Source: Alligator mississippiensis (lineage: Eukaryota; Chordata; Crocodylia; Alligatoridae). Taken from it: a DNA stretch of 64,000 bases. Below, one piece after another: positions 22,222 through 36,257 of the stretch. Location of the stretch: the NCBI RefSeq assembly GCF_030867095.1, contig NC_081824.1:123450162-123514161 (forward strand), given 5' to 3'. How positions within the stretch are numbered: the first letter of the stretch is position 1; every line of letters starts with the position of its first letter. The translations under genes were made by a program, and so were the position numbers. Under the pieces are notes generated by a model. It made no database searches. It saw nothing but the letters and a program-made list of their open reading frames with translations, and was not told the DNA's origin.

Positions 22222-25200
22222 TTTATAACTACTGGCTCAGATAGAATGAATATTTTTGTTTATATAAATATCTAATCTTTTTATTAAGCCTCTTAAACTC
22301 ATGTCCTTGGGGATACCTGTGGCAGTCAGTTATTTATTATGTTTTTAAAAATGCTGCTCTTATCAGTTTTAAATTTGTTGCTTTTAGTTTGATTGAGTGC
22401 TGCTTTGCTTTTGTAGTATAATGAAAGGTAAAGAAGAGGTCCAGTCCCTATACCATTCATTATTTTACATAGCTCTCATATCCACACTTACCTGTCTTTT
22501 CTCTTCTATAAATAAGACTAATCTTTCCTCATATAAGTTTTTTCATGATTCTTCCACAGAACATGATGAAGTCACAATGAAACAGTTCTTTACTGAAGAC
22601 ACTACATCAAGCTCATACAAATATCAAACAAGGTGAAAAAGCCCAAAAGCTGAAGGTGTTTAGCTTTCAACAGCGTATAAAAAACCTGGAGGAGGCAATA
22701 GTAGAAAGGGTGTGCTATTTGCCTGGCAAAAAAATTAATGGAATCATTTCCTTGAGGAAATGTTTATTTGCTACGCTGAGCTTTCCATTGAAAAATGAAT
22801 TTCTGTCTTTAAAACATTTCCAGGGTAAGAATGAACTGGTTCTGTATACGTATATACTTGATAGTAACACACCACCATTTGACATGGCAACTAGGAACAA
22901 AATGAAAGGGCAATTTTCTGAAATTGTAATTAGGTCCTGGGAGAAGTAGTTTTTAAGGCCCACAAATCCTGGAAAAGATTTTGGAAAAAAATTATTTTTA
23001 TTCTTAATTTTTTCACAGCTAATTAGCAAGCTGGCTAAGAGAATACATACTGCTACCTGCAAACTTTGCCAAGCCATTAAGTGCTCTTCTAATTTAAGAT
23101 AAATGAACCCCTTAAGTGCTACCTCCAGCTTGTCTTTGATCATAAATTTTAATATCAGAATCATATTTAGATTTTTTTTTTAATTCTTACTTTTAGGCAT
23201 TTAAAAATACTTTCCTTTGTCAACAACCACCATATGCTAGCAGGCATAGGTTACTTCTCCATCTTTCTTTAATGAAATAGCTCTTATATTTATTTTGCAT
23301 AATATATTCAATCAATTTTTCAGTTTTTCTTAGAACAGATGAAGAGCTTGCCATAGGCATAGTATGATTTAACAGCATCTGAGTTATTTAACTGGAACAA
23401 TTAAATTACTTCATTGTCCAAAAGCTTAACTTACTGGCACATCTTTTCATTCAGGGTCTTCTTAAACAGATCACTTTCATTCTTATATCAAATTCAATTT
23501 AAAAGAAGAAAAAGCAAATGAAAAGGTTTTGGGTTCTGTGTGTTGTAGTTGTAAGAGAAAGTTTGAAATGGTGGCTTGGATAAATGATCACTAGTGAATA
23601 CAGGGAACTTGACTTGATGACCCATGTTCCAGTCCTATGTTCCCATGTAAGGAGAGTTTGAGGCATCTCTAATGTCTCTTCACGGTGAAATACAACATAC
23701 AGTAACAGAAGCTGACAATCTGAATGCAGGTGATAAAGAGTACCATAGTAAAATAAGTAGCAGGGGTATTTGGACAGAAAGCATTAAATTAACCAAACTG
23801 GAATTTAGCCATATTACTATTGCTCATGTGAAACATGACATGAAATCCTTAACAATTGCAAGTGTTTGGAACTTTGGTTTTGTGTCTCCTGATATTTCCA
23901 GCAGTTCAAGGGCCTTTGACACTATGCTGGTACACTGGTTCAGTCCTGACACAGGGGGAAGTGTGCCACCTACAGAACGACTCTGTCACTCTCTGCCCAG
24001 AAGGGCTTTCTTTGGTTCTGTCACATTCATTCACTTCTCAATACTTCATACCACTTAGTTCATGAAAACTAGTAAACTCAAAAGCCAATGAAGCATGGAG
24101 GCAAACATGAACAAGTATAATACAGGCTGATTCAATCTACTACCTGTAACAGTAATACAGCTTAAACTAAAATAAAAAATCTCTGTTCTGAAGGATACTA
24201 CAAAAGTTATACCTTACAGTGGTTAGTGTACCTAATTTTAAAAAAGAACGTTGTAACTAAAAACATGGGACCACTGTACATTATGGGACTATGTTGATGT
24301 GCTGACATTGAAGGTATTTATGGGTGAATCCCTTCTTCATTTCATGTCAGACTGTAGTTGTCTGTTTGTTCACTTTCTTCAATTAATCATTTGGTTGAAC
24401 AGTTACAAAAAAAAACTCTCTCCCAGGGCTGTCATAACTTGTTAAAACACACCTAAAGAAGTCTCTATGCCCACCTACATTTTATGTTATTAAGTTACTT
24501 TATATATTGTATCATTTTGGAATATAACCAGTACCTTGAAAAATTGTTACATACTGTGCATTTAACAACAATTTATCATGATTAGTATCATCTTTACTTG
24601 TCTGGCCTTCTGACAAGTATAAAATAATATATATTTTAAAGTCCATGGGCCAACAGTAGGTCTAAAACAAATAATTAAGATAATTCCTCTCCACAATTTA
24701 AATATTTCCTCCACATAAATAAATTTGATTACAATTTCTGAGACTGGATGATCTATTGTTTTGATTATGAGAACCTGATACTTCAAAGACACTTATTTAA
24801 ATCCAGCTCATGAATACAATCACAAATCTTAAGCGTGTAAATTCCAGTTCATTGAAGTTCCCAGTTATTTGTAAATTTTAGTAGGTAGTCACACTTCAGC
24901 ATTAGCGCTATTTAACAAATGAGGAACTTTTGTTTCAAATTTTAAATGAAATAATTGTATAGCGGTATCATTTTTTTAACGTTAAGTAGCTGGTAAAAAC
25001 ATTTAATTATAAGCCTGCAGCTACATTTTGAAAATTCAACAAATTTCAACCATCTTTCTTTAGCATGTAAATCTTCACAGTTTGGTTGGTCTGTAATATA
25101 TAAATATCTAACAGCTTTACTGAGAAATAAAGATATCAGTACTAGAACAGTCTGAAATTTTCAAGGAAAATAGTCTTTTCCCCCCAAATATAAACTTTTG

Positions 25201-25840
25201 TGGGGAAAAAAACCTTTTAACCTTTTTCTTTTTTCCAGTATTTTTCAGCAGAAGCTTTTGATGAAAAGCTCATCCTTTCTTAAACCCATTTTTCATTCCA
25301 AGAATGAAAATATGATACAGTTGCAAAATTAATTTTACATCTAGCACTCTGAAAAGAGAAACATTTAAATAAATGTAATATTTAGGAAAAAAAAATGTGT
25401 TTTTTTTTCAGGAATTGACCAATTCTGATTTTTAATACACCAATGTATTTTTTCTGAATACCTCATCTTTATAAATGTAAGATATTAATAAAAGAAAACT
25501 TCTGTATTAGATTTTATTCTTTTTTTGGTGTTTTCATGAAATTTTTTAAACATATTGCAACTCCAATTAGATGTGCAACATATGTTTTGCATTTCGTAAT
25601 CCATATACCATTCAGCTGTAATAAAAAATATATAAGGGATGTGAGTCATTAATCATATTCAGAGAGCATATTTCTAAACAATTAATACATGACCATTTGC
25701 CAGTAAGTAGCAATTTGCTACATATAAGGGCAAAATATGGTTTAAACTTGCATATTTTAATAATAGTTTTAAAATATTAAAATGGTAGAAAACCATAATG
25801 TAGCTAGCACTTCTCTAATGAAGTACTGTATTCAGTATCA
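22222..25840. other. AT-rich sequence, no gene seen
   Basis: Open frames at 22397-22636, 22656-22949 and 23672-24058 have no recognisable domain or flanking splice pattern. I saw no RNA gene. Confidence 0.4.
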
Positions 25841-25919
25841 CTTGGGATGTGATCCAACTCCATCTGCAGAGATTCTCACTGACGTCAGCAGAAGATGGAT
25901 AGGGCCTTTATAAACCAGT

Positions 25920-26290
25920 CATTTCAAAAGCCGCCAGTCCCAACATTTCCCCAGGGTTGAGCTCTAGGGTACATCTCCTTAAGTGGGGAAAGTTGGGGCA
26001 TCTCTGTTTATAGAGACATGAACCGGGGAATCTCCAGGGTGCATCTCTGTAAACGAGGAAAGTTGGGGTTCCCTGGAAGCATGTCTCTGTAAGCGGAAAA
26101 CTCCCACTTTCCCCTGTACAGAAACGTGCCCTGGAGATGCCCGGGCATAGGTATCTAAGCAAGAAATGCTAAACAGGCACTTCCAGGGCTTGAGGGGCCT
26201 GATCCTGCATGGGAATTCCTGGGGTGCACAGGACCAGGCCGCTGAAACCCTGGGATAATACGTCGCCCATTGTCCTGCAGCACCAATGGG
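25920..26290. repeat. Fold-back repeat cluster
   Basis: Two direct units (about 25968-26030 and 26036-26095), each with CATCTC/TGTCTC..GGGGAAAGTTGGGG wording, are followed by an inverted version (26100-26145: ACTTTCCCCTGTACAGAAAC..CTGGAGATGC). The whole could fold into a hairpin. It is probably a relic of a non-autonomous DNA transposon. Confidence 0.5.
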
Positions 26291-27331
26291 CAGGACAACA
26301 AGTGGTATATGTTTTGCCTAATGAAGCAGATCAGCCATGCCAGAACACACCCTGGCACAGCTGATCCGCTTCATTTCGCAATGTCTATTTCAAGCCTTAG
26401 AGATGTGTTTTACTTTAAGAGTAGACCTAATGACAAACCCTCTGTGCCTCAGACTAAACACATGTTTTGGTACTTTGTTAGATTAGGCCAGAGTGCTCAG
26501 TACCTTTCAGGATAATTTTATTAAAGCAGACTTTCAAAGGAGTCATAAGTTTTATATATTAATTTTTGTACTATGACATCCACCTACTGAGAGACTATAC
26601 CAGTATGTTGAGGTGTATGTGTACTTACACAAAAGCATGTATATACATAGACATTTTCTGAGATGAAGATTTGTTTTTTCTTTATAATTATTAAAGATAT
26701 CCTCTACTTTCCTGTATGTTGAAAGTGGCGACATAGACAAACTGCTGCTACAGGCTATAAGCTCATCAGATATCAAAGTAAGCAAAGCTTATCAGCTCAA
26801 GGATGAGAAATCGCTGAGGAAAACTCATATTATGCAGGAAGCATGACACAGTGTGTGGCTCTCTCTCTCTTTCTTCAGAAATAAATATTGGTCCATTGCC
26901 CTAGGTACTGTGTTCCTTGCTGTTGGAGTGTCTCTTTCAGATGGGATGTCAAACTTCTGTAAATGTAATTCCTGTGAAGGGATGCAGACATTATTCAAAA
27001 ACTGCCCAACCTAATCTTGGGTCATTACTGTGCAGCAGAACTGCGTATTTTCTCCTGCATGTAGTGATACTTATATGGGACCTTTATATGAAGGAATTAT
27101 CAGTTTGGCACAAATCAAGTGTTTTTTAATACCATGGGTGGCTGCTAATATACTTTAAAAAATTCTTAGTATTATTTGAAAAGTATTTGACATAGATGAA
27201 CTGAAGACAAGGGAAGGAACCCTACCTAAAAACATAAGGTGACATTGCTCATTGTACATTAGTATTTGTGGTTGTGGTCTCTATTTTTTTTTTAATTTCA
27301 TGTAATTATTATTATTTGGAAATGGGAACAA
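26291..27331. other. AT-rich sequence, no gene seen
   Basis: No exon or element was recognised. Confidence 0.35.
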
Positions 27332-27350
27332 GTATTGTATTGTATTGTAT
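27332..27350. repeat. (TATTG)n microsatellite
   Basis: About four GTATT units in tandem lie next to a CR1 tail. Confidence 0.8.
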
Positions 27351-27356
27351 CGTAGA

Positions 27357-27480
27357 ATCATAAAATCAGAGTTGGAAGAAACCTCAATGATCATTTGCCC
27401 CAAATCCCTGCATAAATGCAGGAATGCTGTTCATAAATCATCCATGTGCAACGCTTATCCGTTCTCCTCCTGAAACCTTC
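27357..27480 (-). mobile_element. CR1 LINE 3'-end fragment
   Basis: The stretch AATCATAAAATCAGAGTTGG followed by AACCTCAATGATCAT matches the reverse complement of a CR1 3' end. The copy is short, old and without coding sequence. Confidence 0.75.
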
Positions 27481-28290
27481 CTGTGAGGGGGGTTACTCTT
27501 ACTGTTCTCAGGGGTGCTCAACTCCCAGCCCATTCAACCCGTGGGGATCCCCACAGGTCAGGAAATTTGGCTGTGAGGGAGTGGTGGAAGCTTCACATAG
27601 CCAGATCCAGCCCTGCAGTGCAGTGGTATAGGCAGCACACAGGGGCAGATTAAAGCACAGGCCCATGGGGCCCAAACCCAAGCCCAGGGACCCCTGCCAA
27701 TCAGGGGTCCCATGGGGCACCAGGGGCAGCACAGCCCAAGGGAGCATCCTGGCTGTGGGCATCCGGGTCATGCAGTGTATGCCTCCTCCCCTCCAGCCGG
27801 GCCAGGGCCAGGGACGGGTCCAGGTGCTAGGGGCAGGCACAGGGCTCCCACCAGGTAGCGAAGGCTTCCTGGGGCTGTCTGCTGCCAGAAAGTACCATGG
27901 GCATCTCCGCTCCCCCTCACTGCTGTCTTTGGGCGGTCACTGACATCAGCGCTACTGGGATAGGATGGGACAGCCCCACCCCACTCAGCCTGGCAGAGGG
28001 GCAAGCAGCTGGGGGTGGAGCTCGTGCCCCCTCCAAGCTGGCTCCAGCCCTGGCCCTGGCCCTGGCCCATCCCGCAGCGTTGGTGGACCACAGCTCTGGC
28101 TGTATGATACCTACCAGATGGAGGGGCCCAGGCCATCTTCACCTCATGCCCCCTGACTCACTCCAGATGTGTTGAGGAGGCCGGGTGGGCTCAGCCGCAG
28201 CCCCCTGGCAGGCGCAGTGGGAACCTGTCCACACCTGGTGGGGGGCTTCCGATTTTCTGCTTGCCCATGGCACGAGTAAATCTTATTCTA
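27481..28290. repeat. GC-rich segment, probable non-autonomous element
   Basis: Sharply bounded GC-rich, low-CpG sequence with many GGGGCCC-type words lies in AT-rich DNA. Similar segments occur at 31.0, 32.2-33.1, 40.6-40.9, 45.7-46.3 and 47.8-48.2 kb. This island-like pattern suggests internal parts of DNA transposons, but terminal repeats could not be fixed here. Confidence 0.3.
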
Positions 28291-30838
28291 CCAGTGGCAG
28301 TGCCAGTCTAGGCAGTGGAAGGGCCAGCTACAGAGCGTGAGCATGGTGAGCAGTGACAAAGCAAGTAACAGCAAGGCAAGCAGGGCTGTGTTGATACAGC
28401 CCTCACTACACCCTTGCCACCAACTGCCATGCCCAAAGGGGCCCCAACACCCCAAATTCAGTGACAGCTCCCTCCCCCCCTCCACTAGCCCTAGAAGCCA
28501 TATATTTGATGACCTGACACAGACATTTAGCTGCATAAGTGCTACTTAGCCATCTAAAGGTGGAATTGGATTTGGACCTATGGACTAAATGTAGTTTTGG
28601 CTTACAACCTGTGCAATTCATCCTAAATCAAAGAATAGCCTAGAGCACAAATGAGCACCGAATTTGGCTACAAGCACCAATGAAAAAAATCTTTTAGTGC
28701 ACAGATAACATGAAAGGAGGTATTATTGTGAAAAAAATCATTGAAACTATTCGCTCAAGATACAGCTTCAGTCAAACAAAAGGAAATAAGGTGTGACGTT
28801 GTATCAGTAGAGACACTGTACAGCCCCCCTCCCCCCCCCGAAAGTGAATTTATTACAAGAATAAATTCTCCAAGGTTTAATGTTTTGTCTGTCCAGGGCC
28901 TCTCTCTAGATATGGGTAAATTCCCTAACAAAAGGAATACTAAAATCTGGGAAAACAACATGTTCCATGGAGTTTGACTTAAGTCTGGTGCTGCAGAATA
29001 GTCAGTAAAATTGTTGCTTTCGAATTAGAAAACAAAGTTTTACATGTGCTCTGGGGGTGGTGATGCAGTGTCTGTGTCTCATGTTTATGTTTTTTTCAAA
29101 AAACATAGAGACCACAACCACAAGCTTTAGTTAAAGTGTCCCCGCCACCATTTTGAAGTGCAGGGACACTGATACACGAGATGTGGAGGCTCCTGGATGC
29201 ACACTAGTTAGCGCACTCCAGCAGTAATTACTGTGCTTCAAAGCAGCCTCCCCACATGTCTGCAGGCACCCACCCAAACCTGCTAGTGGCTCCCTGAATT
29301 TCTACCACATCAACAAGCAGGTGATCCTAAACTTTGGCCAGTACTTTGGGATCACAATTCACGCTGCCTCAAAGCCATTTATAGAGCAATATTTATACAT
29401 TTTTCTGCACCATGGTCTGCCTTTTCAAGAACAGAGGATGGTATTGCTGTTAGAGGTCATGCAGAAATAGATGTTACTTCCGTACAGTGATAAGGTTCAG
29501 TGCAAGTAGAGCATATAAAGAGGCTGTTTTAGAGCACTTTAAAGTCTCTAGGCTGTCTGCGCAGACTTTTTTTAGCTTTGGATCAGTCCCACACACAGCA
29601 TAAGACAAGCAAGAAAGTGAGAATGCCTGGTATACAGAGCAAGGAAGGAAATACAGGAACAAGTTAAAACATAAATTAAAGAAAAAAAAAAAAGAGAGAC
29701 AAAGAAGAAATCAAGCTGGGTAGGAAGAGAAGATGTATTGAGGAATTGTTTCATAATTTTCAGCTTTCCTTAGTCAGTGCCCACATGTTTCAATTCGGGT
29801 ACATAGTTAAATCCCTTCTTAAACTGGGGCCCTATTTACTGCATCTCCCAATGCTTAAGGTTAAGCATATGCTTAAGTACTGGCTTTAAAGAGGGATTAT
29901 TAATTTCTGAGCCTTAACATTTTTGTGAAGGAAGCAAGCATGTGCCAATGTACAAATATCTTAATGCAGAAATGGTTCGAAAAACAGATCCATGTAAATG
30001 CCTGGAACTAAATAATAAATAACAATTTGCATTTTCAAAAAAAACATTTCTGAAAATTGTTTATTTCATGAAGAAATGCCTGACAGATGGTATGAGTAGC
30101 GGTAAGGCATTTAAAACAGTACAAATTTCCTACTGTTCTGTCCATTATTTCCATGCTCTGTTCCATCCATTAAACACTGAGGGATTTTTCCTTCATAAAC
30201 TTTAGCTTGGCCTGCTAATACATATAGTGCTTTGTCTAGGCACTGCAGACTGAAAAGTATGATAATACATAAGAAAAAAAAAATCTCAAATAACCCATAT
30301 TGATGCCAGTGAAATGATGTTGCTTGAATGATCTGCCTCCACCGTATAATATATATTAAGCATGTAACTCAGGGAGCACCGATTAAATAACAGTAACCAT
30401 TAAAACCAATAACACTGACCCTTTAAATACTATTCATCTGGGTAGCATGGTTAGCACAGTAATACATTATGATTAATAAATAAAATCCACTATAAACAAC
30501 CCAAATATCTAATCAGCCTAGTAATGGAATGGACACAACCATTAACATCAACTGCTGTATTACATGATAGATAATACTTTATTAACCATCCAGACTTTTA
30601 ACCTGATCTACTAGCATTTGGAATTGTGATAAATTGACATAGACTACATATACAACACCTATACAATTTATGAAATTCATTTTATAGCACATGCAATCAA
30701 TAATTACTTTTTTCTCCTTTATTAGTTACATTATTCTTATGTCCCAAGCAGTTAATCCTCAAGGACTGTGAAGTTTAACTATAGATCTGTTTTTGAAACT
30801 TTGTAAGCCTTAGATTAATAAAAATAATAATGCAGACC
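28291..30838. other. Mostly AT-rich sequence, no gene seen
   Basis: No exon was recognised. A stretch at about 29160-29260 (GATACACGAGATGTGG and following) may be a diverged copy of the elements at 1290 and 63473. Confidence 0.35.
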
Positions 30839-31821
30839 TACTAGAACGGGGCAGACAAAATGCAGCCCGTGGGCTACATCTGGCCTGCCAGGCCCTTCTA
30901 TCCAGCCCACAGGGCACCTAAAAAATTTAGAAAATTACTATTTATCTGCTCCTGGTTGCCTGTAAAAGATGACAGGAGCCAGAGGCAGTAGGACCCAGGA
31001 GCCCAGCCCTGCCCCACCCCCAGCCATTTCCCTACTTCCCTGCCTGTGCAGTGCTCTAGCACCACCTGGCTCCCAGTTGCACCACCAGACCATGGGAGCA
31101 TTGGGCACGCGCTGGTACCGGGTGTGTGTGCATGTGGGTGTGTTAGTTGGGTGAGTCCCATACATACATCCCATGATACACATGCATACACACCCCTCCT
31201 CACACTGCCATACATGCACAGCCCCTCACACACCCCAGCCACCCTCCCTCCACAAACAGCGCCTCCAAACCCCATACCCACTCACACCCACATATCCACA
31301 CACACACGCTCCCTCACCCCACACATACCTCCCCCACACCTATCCACCCCCCACAGATACACCCTCCCCCACATCCCACACACCATCAGCCCCCCACAAA
31401 TCTATACTCACCCCTGCAGGTCCCCCATCCCCCCCCCAATATACAAGAGTAAGATTTCATTTTAGCTATTGTGCAATCATCTCTGTGTATACTACACAAA
31501 CACATGTAAATCAGGACAAAATTATTTTTTGAAATCAAATTAATGAATGTTGTAGGTATTTGCTTTTTAGATCATAATTTGGTATTTTTTTGGTTCTGAG
31601 ACAGCAAAACCCCTTGCTGAAAGGAGTACTTCCAGGGACAAGGGGAGAGACTTCTGGTGGCAAAGGTCAGGGGTCAGGGGGTGGGACTTCCAGTCACAAG
31701 ATAGTGACCAGGGGGCAGAACACCTGTCAAGGGGCAGGGATACCCATGTGGTCCTCGACAGCTTGCCAAAACTTGGTAAGTGGCCCTCCACCCAAAATAA
31801 TTGCCCACCCCTGCACTAGAA
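30839..31821. mobile_element. hAT-like non-autonomous element, 967 bp
   Basis: The element (30847-31813) is flanked by 8-bp near-identical duplications TACTAGAA (30839-30846) and CACTAGAA (31814-31821). The right end TTGCCCACCCCTG is the complement of CAGGGGTGGGCAA, a known hAT terminal motif, and the left end CGGGGCAGACAAAAT is a decayed version. The GC-rich interior contains a CA/C-rich block (about 31130-31430). No transposase is present. Confidence 0.75.
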
Positions 31822-34800
31822 GTATCTGGACTAGGGGGAGATAGAATGTTAAATAGGTTTTTCAGAATATAAGACAAATATATTATTACTGTTCCCACTG
31901 AGTCAGAACTGACTTATAGAGCTGAGTGTTCATGTGATGGTCTGCTGGGACAGACTGAGATCTAGAGGGATACCATAAAAAAATGTCAGTCCTTTAGAAA
32001 AATCAGTGGAGATTCAGAAGTGTGCTAAGGAGAGTTTTATGAGAAAGGTTTTTAATATTTTGAAAGAAAATGTGTCTTTTTATAAGCCATAGTTATACCT
32101 ATTGTGACAACAAAATAGTTTGCTTTATGAACTTTCTTATTTAGAAAGAGTTGTATTTCAATTTATTTGTATGTGTTTTGGTTGGTATGTAACCAGCCCA
32201 ACATAGGTGACTGGTAGGTGAAGCATGGGGGGGCATGTGCCCCCCTTGACAGGGCCGTCCCCGCTGCCAATGCCAAAGCCAGTCTCTGCAGGTACTTGGC
32301 AGCTCTGTCCCCACTACCACCACCGGCATCTGCGGGTGCTCGCCAACTCCATCCCCACTGCCAACACTCCCGCCAGTGTCTGAGGGTGCTCGCCAGCTCT
32401 GTCCCCACCACCATCACCTCTGCCACTGCTGCTGGCTTCTGCAGATGCCCCACCAAACTCAGGAAGCACCAGTCACCCATGCAGCCCAAGGTAAATTGTA
32501 GGATTTAGTGGAAATATATACTTCAGTCTGTTCCTGCTCCTGTTGAAGACTGCCTTTCTAGTGAACTCCACCATGGTTATATCTGATTGGTTCTCAGAAA
32601 TGAATCCTTTATCCTCATAACATTCTTTTAGAAGTTGGGAAATATATAATTATCCACATTTTTCAAATGGGCAAATTAAGCAAAGAGGTCGTGACCTAGC
32701 CATGGATAAAGGGGCATAAGGGGATAGTAGCCCTCCATATTCCCCTGTGCAACTTCTTTTATGGAGGCAGCCATTGAATGCTTAGTCCACTTGTGGTTTA
32801 GGGTGAGGGGCAGGCAGTGCCATAGCGATGAAGTATAGTGCCCAGGCCAAAGCCCACAGTGGCAACCTGCCCTTGCCCTGCACACAGATCTGGGGGGCAC
32901 ATACCCCCCTTGCTTGCTCAGGAGTGCACACAGCAGTGGAAGTCACCCTTTCCCTGTCCCTGTGCTCCCCAAATGATCTGCTTGCAGCTGTGTCTGGCAC
33001 CCCACCCAGGCTGGGCAGCGCCTGTTAGCGCCTCTTCACTTTGGCACCCAGGGCAGTCGTTCTGCTCCCCCTGCATCCTGGATGGCAGTGGGGGCAGGAG
33101 AGGGAAGGGGGTAAATATGCGTGGAGAAAATCAAAAATAGGAAGAGCTATAATTCTGTTGGTTAGGGTCTACCCAGTTCCACTGAGCCAACACAGAAGTT
33201 GAGACGGTCACTGTCCAGGCCAGTAGTAGATTGCTGTCTCCCAGGACCAAGGAAACTGACCCTCTGAAATGGGTAAGTCTTTCCCATAGGCAGCACAGCT
33301 AGGTTCACACAGGGTTAGGAATAAATGTTTAATCTAACACTAAAGGCCTGGTACAAAGCTGCTGAATTCAAAAGAGAGACTTCTACTAACTAGAGGACAT
33401 TGGATCAGGTCCCGAATGATTTTACATAGGAACCTCAACACAGAGCCAGGCATAAAGCATAAAACACCCAAGTCCCAAGACAGTGCTTTAATAAGGAGCC
33501 TAGACTTGTTAGGTCAATCACAAACCTCCCATTGATTTCAAAGGACATGTGATTGGGTCTCTTCTGCATGATTATCTAATAAACTGGCAAATAAAAAAAA
33601 CTGCACACAAATTAGATTGCTTGAAAACATAACATAAGTAGGGTGGGGTGAGTAAGGCAAGTAAGGCACTAGCCCCAGGCACCAATGTAGAGGCATTGGT
33701 GGTGGGGAGGCAGCACCACCCCACAGCACTTTGCACCCCTGTTTTCTGGCACTTGACAACATCTCTACCCAAGAAACCAAAATCACTAGTTACGCTTCTG
33801 GCAGAGATACATGCAAGGGGTTGTTTATAGTTCAGATGTAATTGTGCTCTGTTATAGGCACAGTCTGAAACAGCTTAATTGTAGCAGGGATTCTAAATGT
33901 AATAACAAAACCTGTGAAGAAGGGAAAAGGTAGGTTATCACAACTAAGCTATTCATAGCCCCACGTTGTAACAAGGCTTGTGGCAAGATGTCTGCTTCTT
34001 GAAGTTGCTATTCACTACTTGTTTTTTCCAGAATTCAGCCATAATAGATATTCTGACTGAAAGTCAGAGATTTTTAGTATTATTTTCCTGCTTCCATGGT
34101 TAAAAGCCTTTTAAATTCCACAAAGGAAGACACTAACTGGAATCACTGTCAAATACTTTTGAAATCTTAGGGCACTAATTATCTCTTGATCTATTTTCCT
34201 TTCCTTTATTTTGGGCCTTTGAGAATTAAGAAACATCTGATTTTGGGGTGCAATGTTTAAAATTTTCCTCTACAAAATAGGCAGTTGAAAGGACATAGTG
34301 TTTTTCCGTTAACATTTAAAGAAAACGGATTTTATTTTTTTGGCTAAATTGCACAGACATATATTCTGCTTTTACTGCTGTGATTTTTTTCTTCTTTGGT
34401 ATATGGGATACTGTTATTTCTGCTCTTTCTTTCTGTATAAATAGAGAAACTGGGCTATTTCATTCTTTTAACTTTTTTCTTCTTTTTTAAGTTAAGGATA
34501 GGACATTAGCTAATCTCTGATTTCATTTGCATTATTATTACAGTATTATATGTGTGCCTTGAAAATGAATAGGCACCCAATTCTCTCCTATAAGGACTGT
34601 TTGAACTCAGCAGAGTGGAAAGCCTGTGAGCTGTAGCTCATGGAATTTTCCTGTAATTCTTCTACTATGTGTGTGGGGGGAGGAGGAAGGTAGAGAAGCA
34701 GTAGGGGTTTGAAATCACTGTATTTACAATTTACAGCATTGTAACTGAAAGCAAGATCTAAATTCATATGACTTATTCTGGAGACATAATGAGATTCCAT

Positions 34801-35581
34801 TTGGAGACTATAGGGAAAGAGAAACTGATTTGTAGTCAGCCAGCGAGTAAGCCAGCCAATGCTGCATTTGAACTGCTAGTGAGGAAATGTCTCCTTAAGA
34901 AGAACATAGCTGAAAGCTGTAGCTCAACATCTCTGCAAAGAAAACATTTAGTCAAGATGAATGAGAGGAGTGGATACTGTGGATTATTTAAATAGGCAGA
35001 GATTTTGGTCTTAGTATTGTTGAATGTTCCTAATGGTTTCTTGAAGTCCAGTCTTTTTGGTGAGCAAGGAGCCTTTAATGCTGTGGAGGAAAAGCTTTGG
35101 GGGTTTTTTGTTGTTTTTTTTACTAACTGGAGACTCTTGTTGTGGCACCATCTCCCCAAGAATTGCCAGAGAGGATGAAAAACCTCCTTTCCAACTATAG
35201 GGTGGGAGTTATTAAGACTGATTTTTACTAATGATTATTTCAATAACCAAGTGAATGACGATATTTCTTCCACTGCAGGTTAGCTCAGGGTCTTGTGAGT
35301 ATATTTCAACCTACTTCATAAAAAAAAAAAATTCTCAAATTCAGACCAGACTGTCTCTTACACAGAGGAAAAAGGTTGTAAAATTGTCTCTGTTTGAATT
35401 GCAGTTAATATAACTTATATTGATCCTAGAAGTACTCAGAATATTCAGGTCATGACACAAAAACTTACGTCATGTTTTTTGTTGGCTGAAATTTAACTTG
35501 TGTTAAATTTGGCCCGTTATTAGAAAATAATTATCAGGATTCATAAGCCAAATCAAGCTGAATTTCTTGAAGCTGCTGTTT
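31822..35581. other. Mixed AT-rich and GC-rich sequence, no gene seen
   Basis: No host exon was recognised. Two G-run/C-run hairpins, GGGGGGGCATGTGCCCCCC (about 32226-32246) and GGGGGGCACATACCCCCC (about 32891-32911), lie in GC-rich patches that are probably old element interiors. The remainder is AT-rich. Confidence 0.35.
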
Positions 35582-35947
35582 CATAGTTTCATAGTTGATA
35601 GGGTCAGAAGGGACCTGAGCAGATCATCAAGTCTGACCCCCTGCCATGGCCAGGAAAGAGTGCTGGGGTCAAACGACCCTGGCTAGGTGATTATCTACCC
35701 TCCTTTTGAAGAGCCCCAGGGTAGCAGCGAGCACCACTTCCCTTGGAAGTTGGTTCCAGATCCTAGCCACCCTGACTGTGAAGTAGTGCCTCCTGATATC
35801 TAGCCTGAACCTACTCTCACTCAACTTGTAGCTGTTATTCCTAGTTACTCCAGGTACTGCTCAGGGGAACAGGACCTCTCCCATTCCCCGCAGGTCCCCC
35901 CTGGTAAGTTTATGGACAGCCACCAGATCCCCTCTCAGCCTTCTGTT
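35582..35947 (-). mobile_element. CR1 LINE 3'-end fragment
   Basis: It begins with TTTCATAGTTTCATAG, the inverted CR1 3' microsatellite, followed by the 3' untranslated region and the last codons of the reverse-transcriptase frame. It is 5'-truncated at about 35947, and lies just before a larger CR1 in the same orientation. Confidence 0.85.
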
Positions 35948-36257
35948 GGGCTGTCACTAAAAAGTGCTCCATGTTGGGCATTCTCTAGATGCAGAGAAAC
36001 TTACAGATTCATAGATTCATAGATGTTAGGGTCGGAAGGGACCTCAATAGATCATTGAGTCCGACCCCCTGCATAGGCAGGAAAGAGTGCTGGGTCTAGA
36101 TGACCTCAGCTAGATGGTTATCTAACCTCCTCTTGAAGACCCCCAAGGTAAGGGAGAGCACCACCTCCCTTGGGAGACCGTTCCAGACCTTGGCCACTCT
36201 GTGAAGAAGTTCCTCCTAATGTCCAATCTAAATCTGCTCTCTGCTACCTTGTGGCCA

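Noticed and set aside
22397..22949. Two adjacent open frames (79 and 97 codons)
   Set aside because: No known domain and different frames; no splice-site pattern linking them could be supported.
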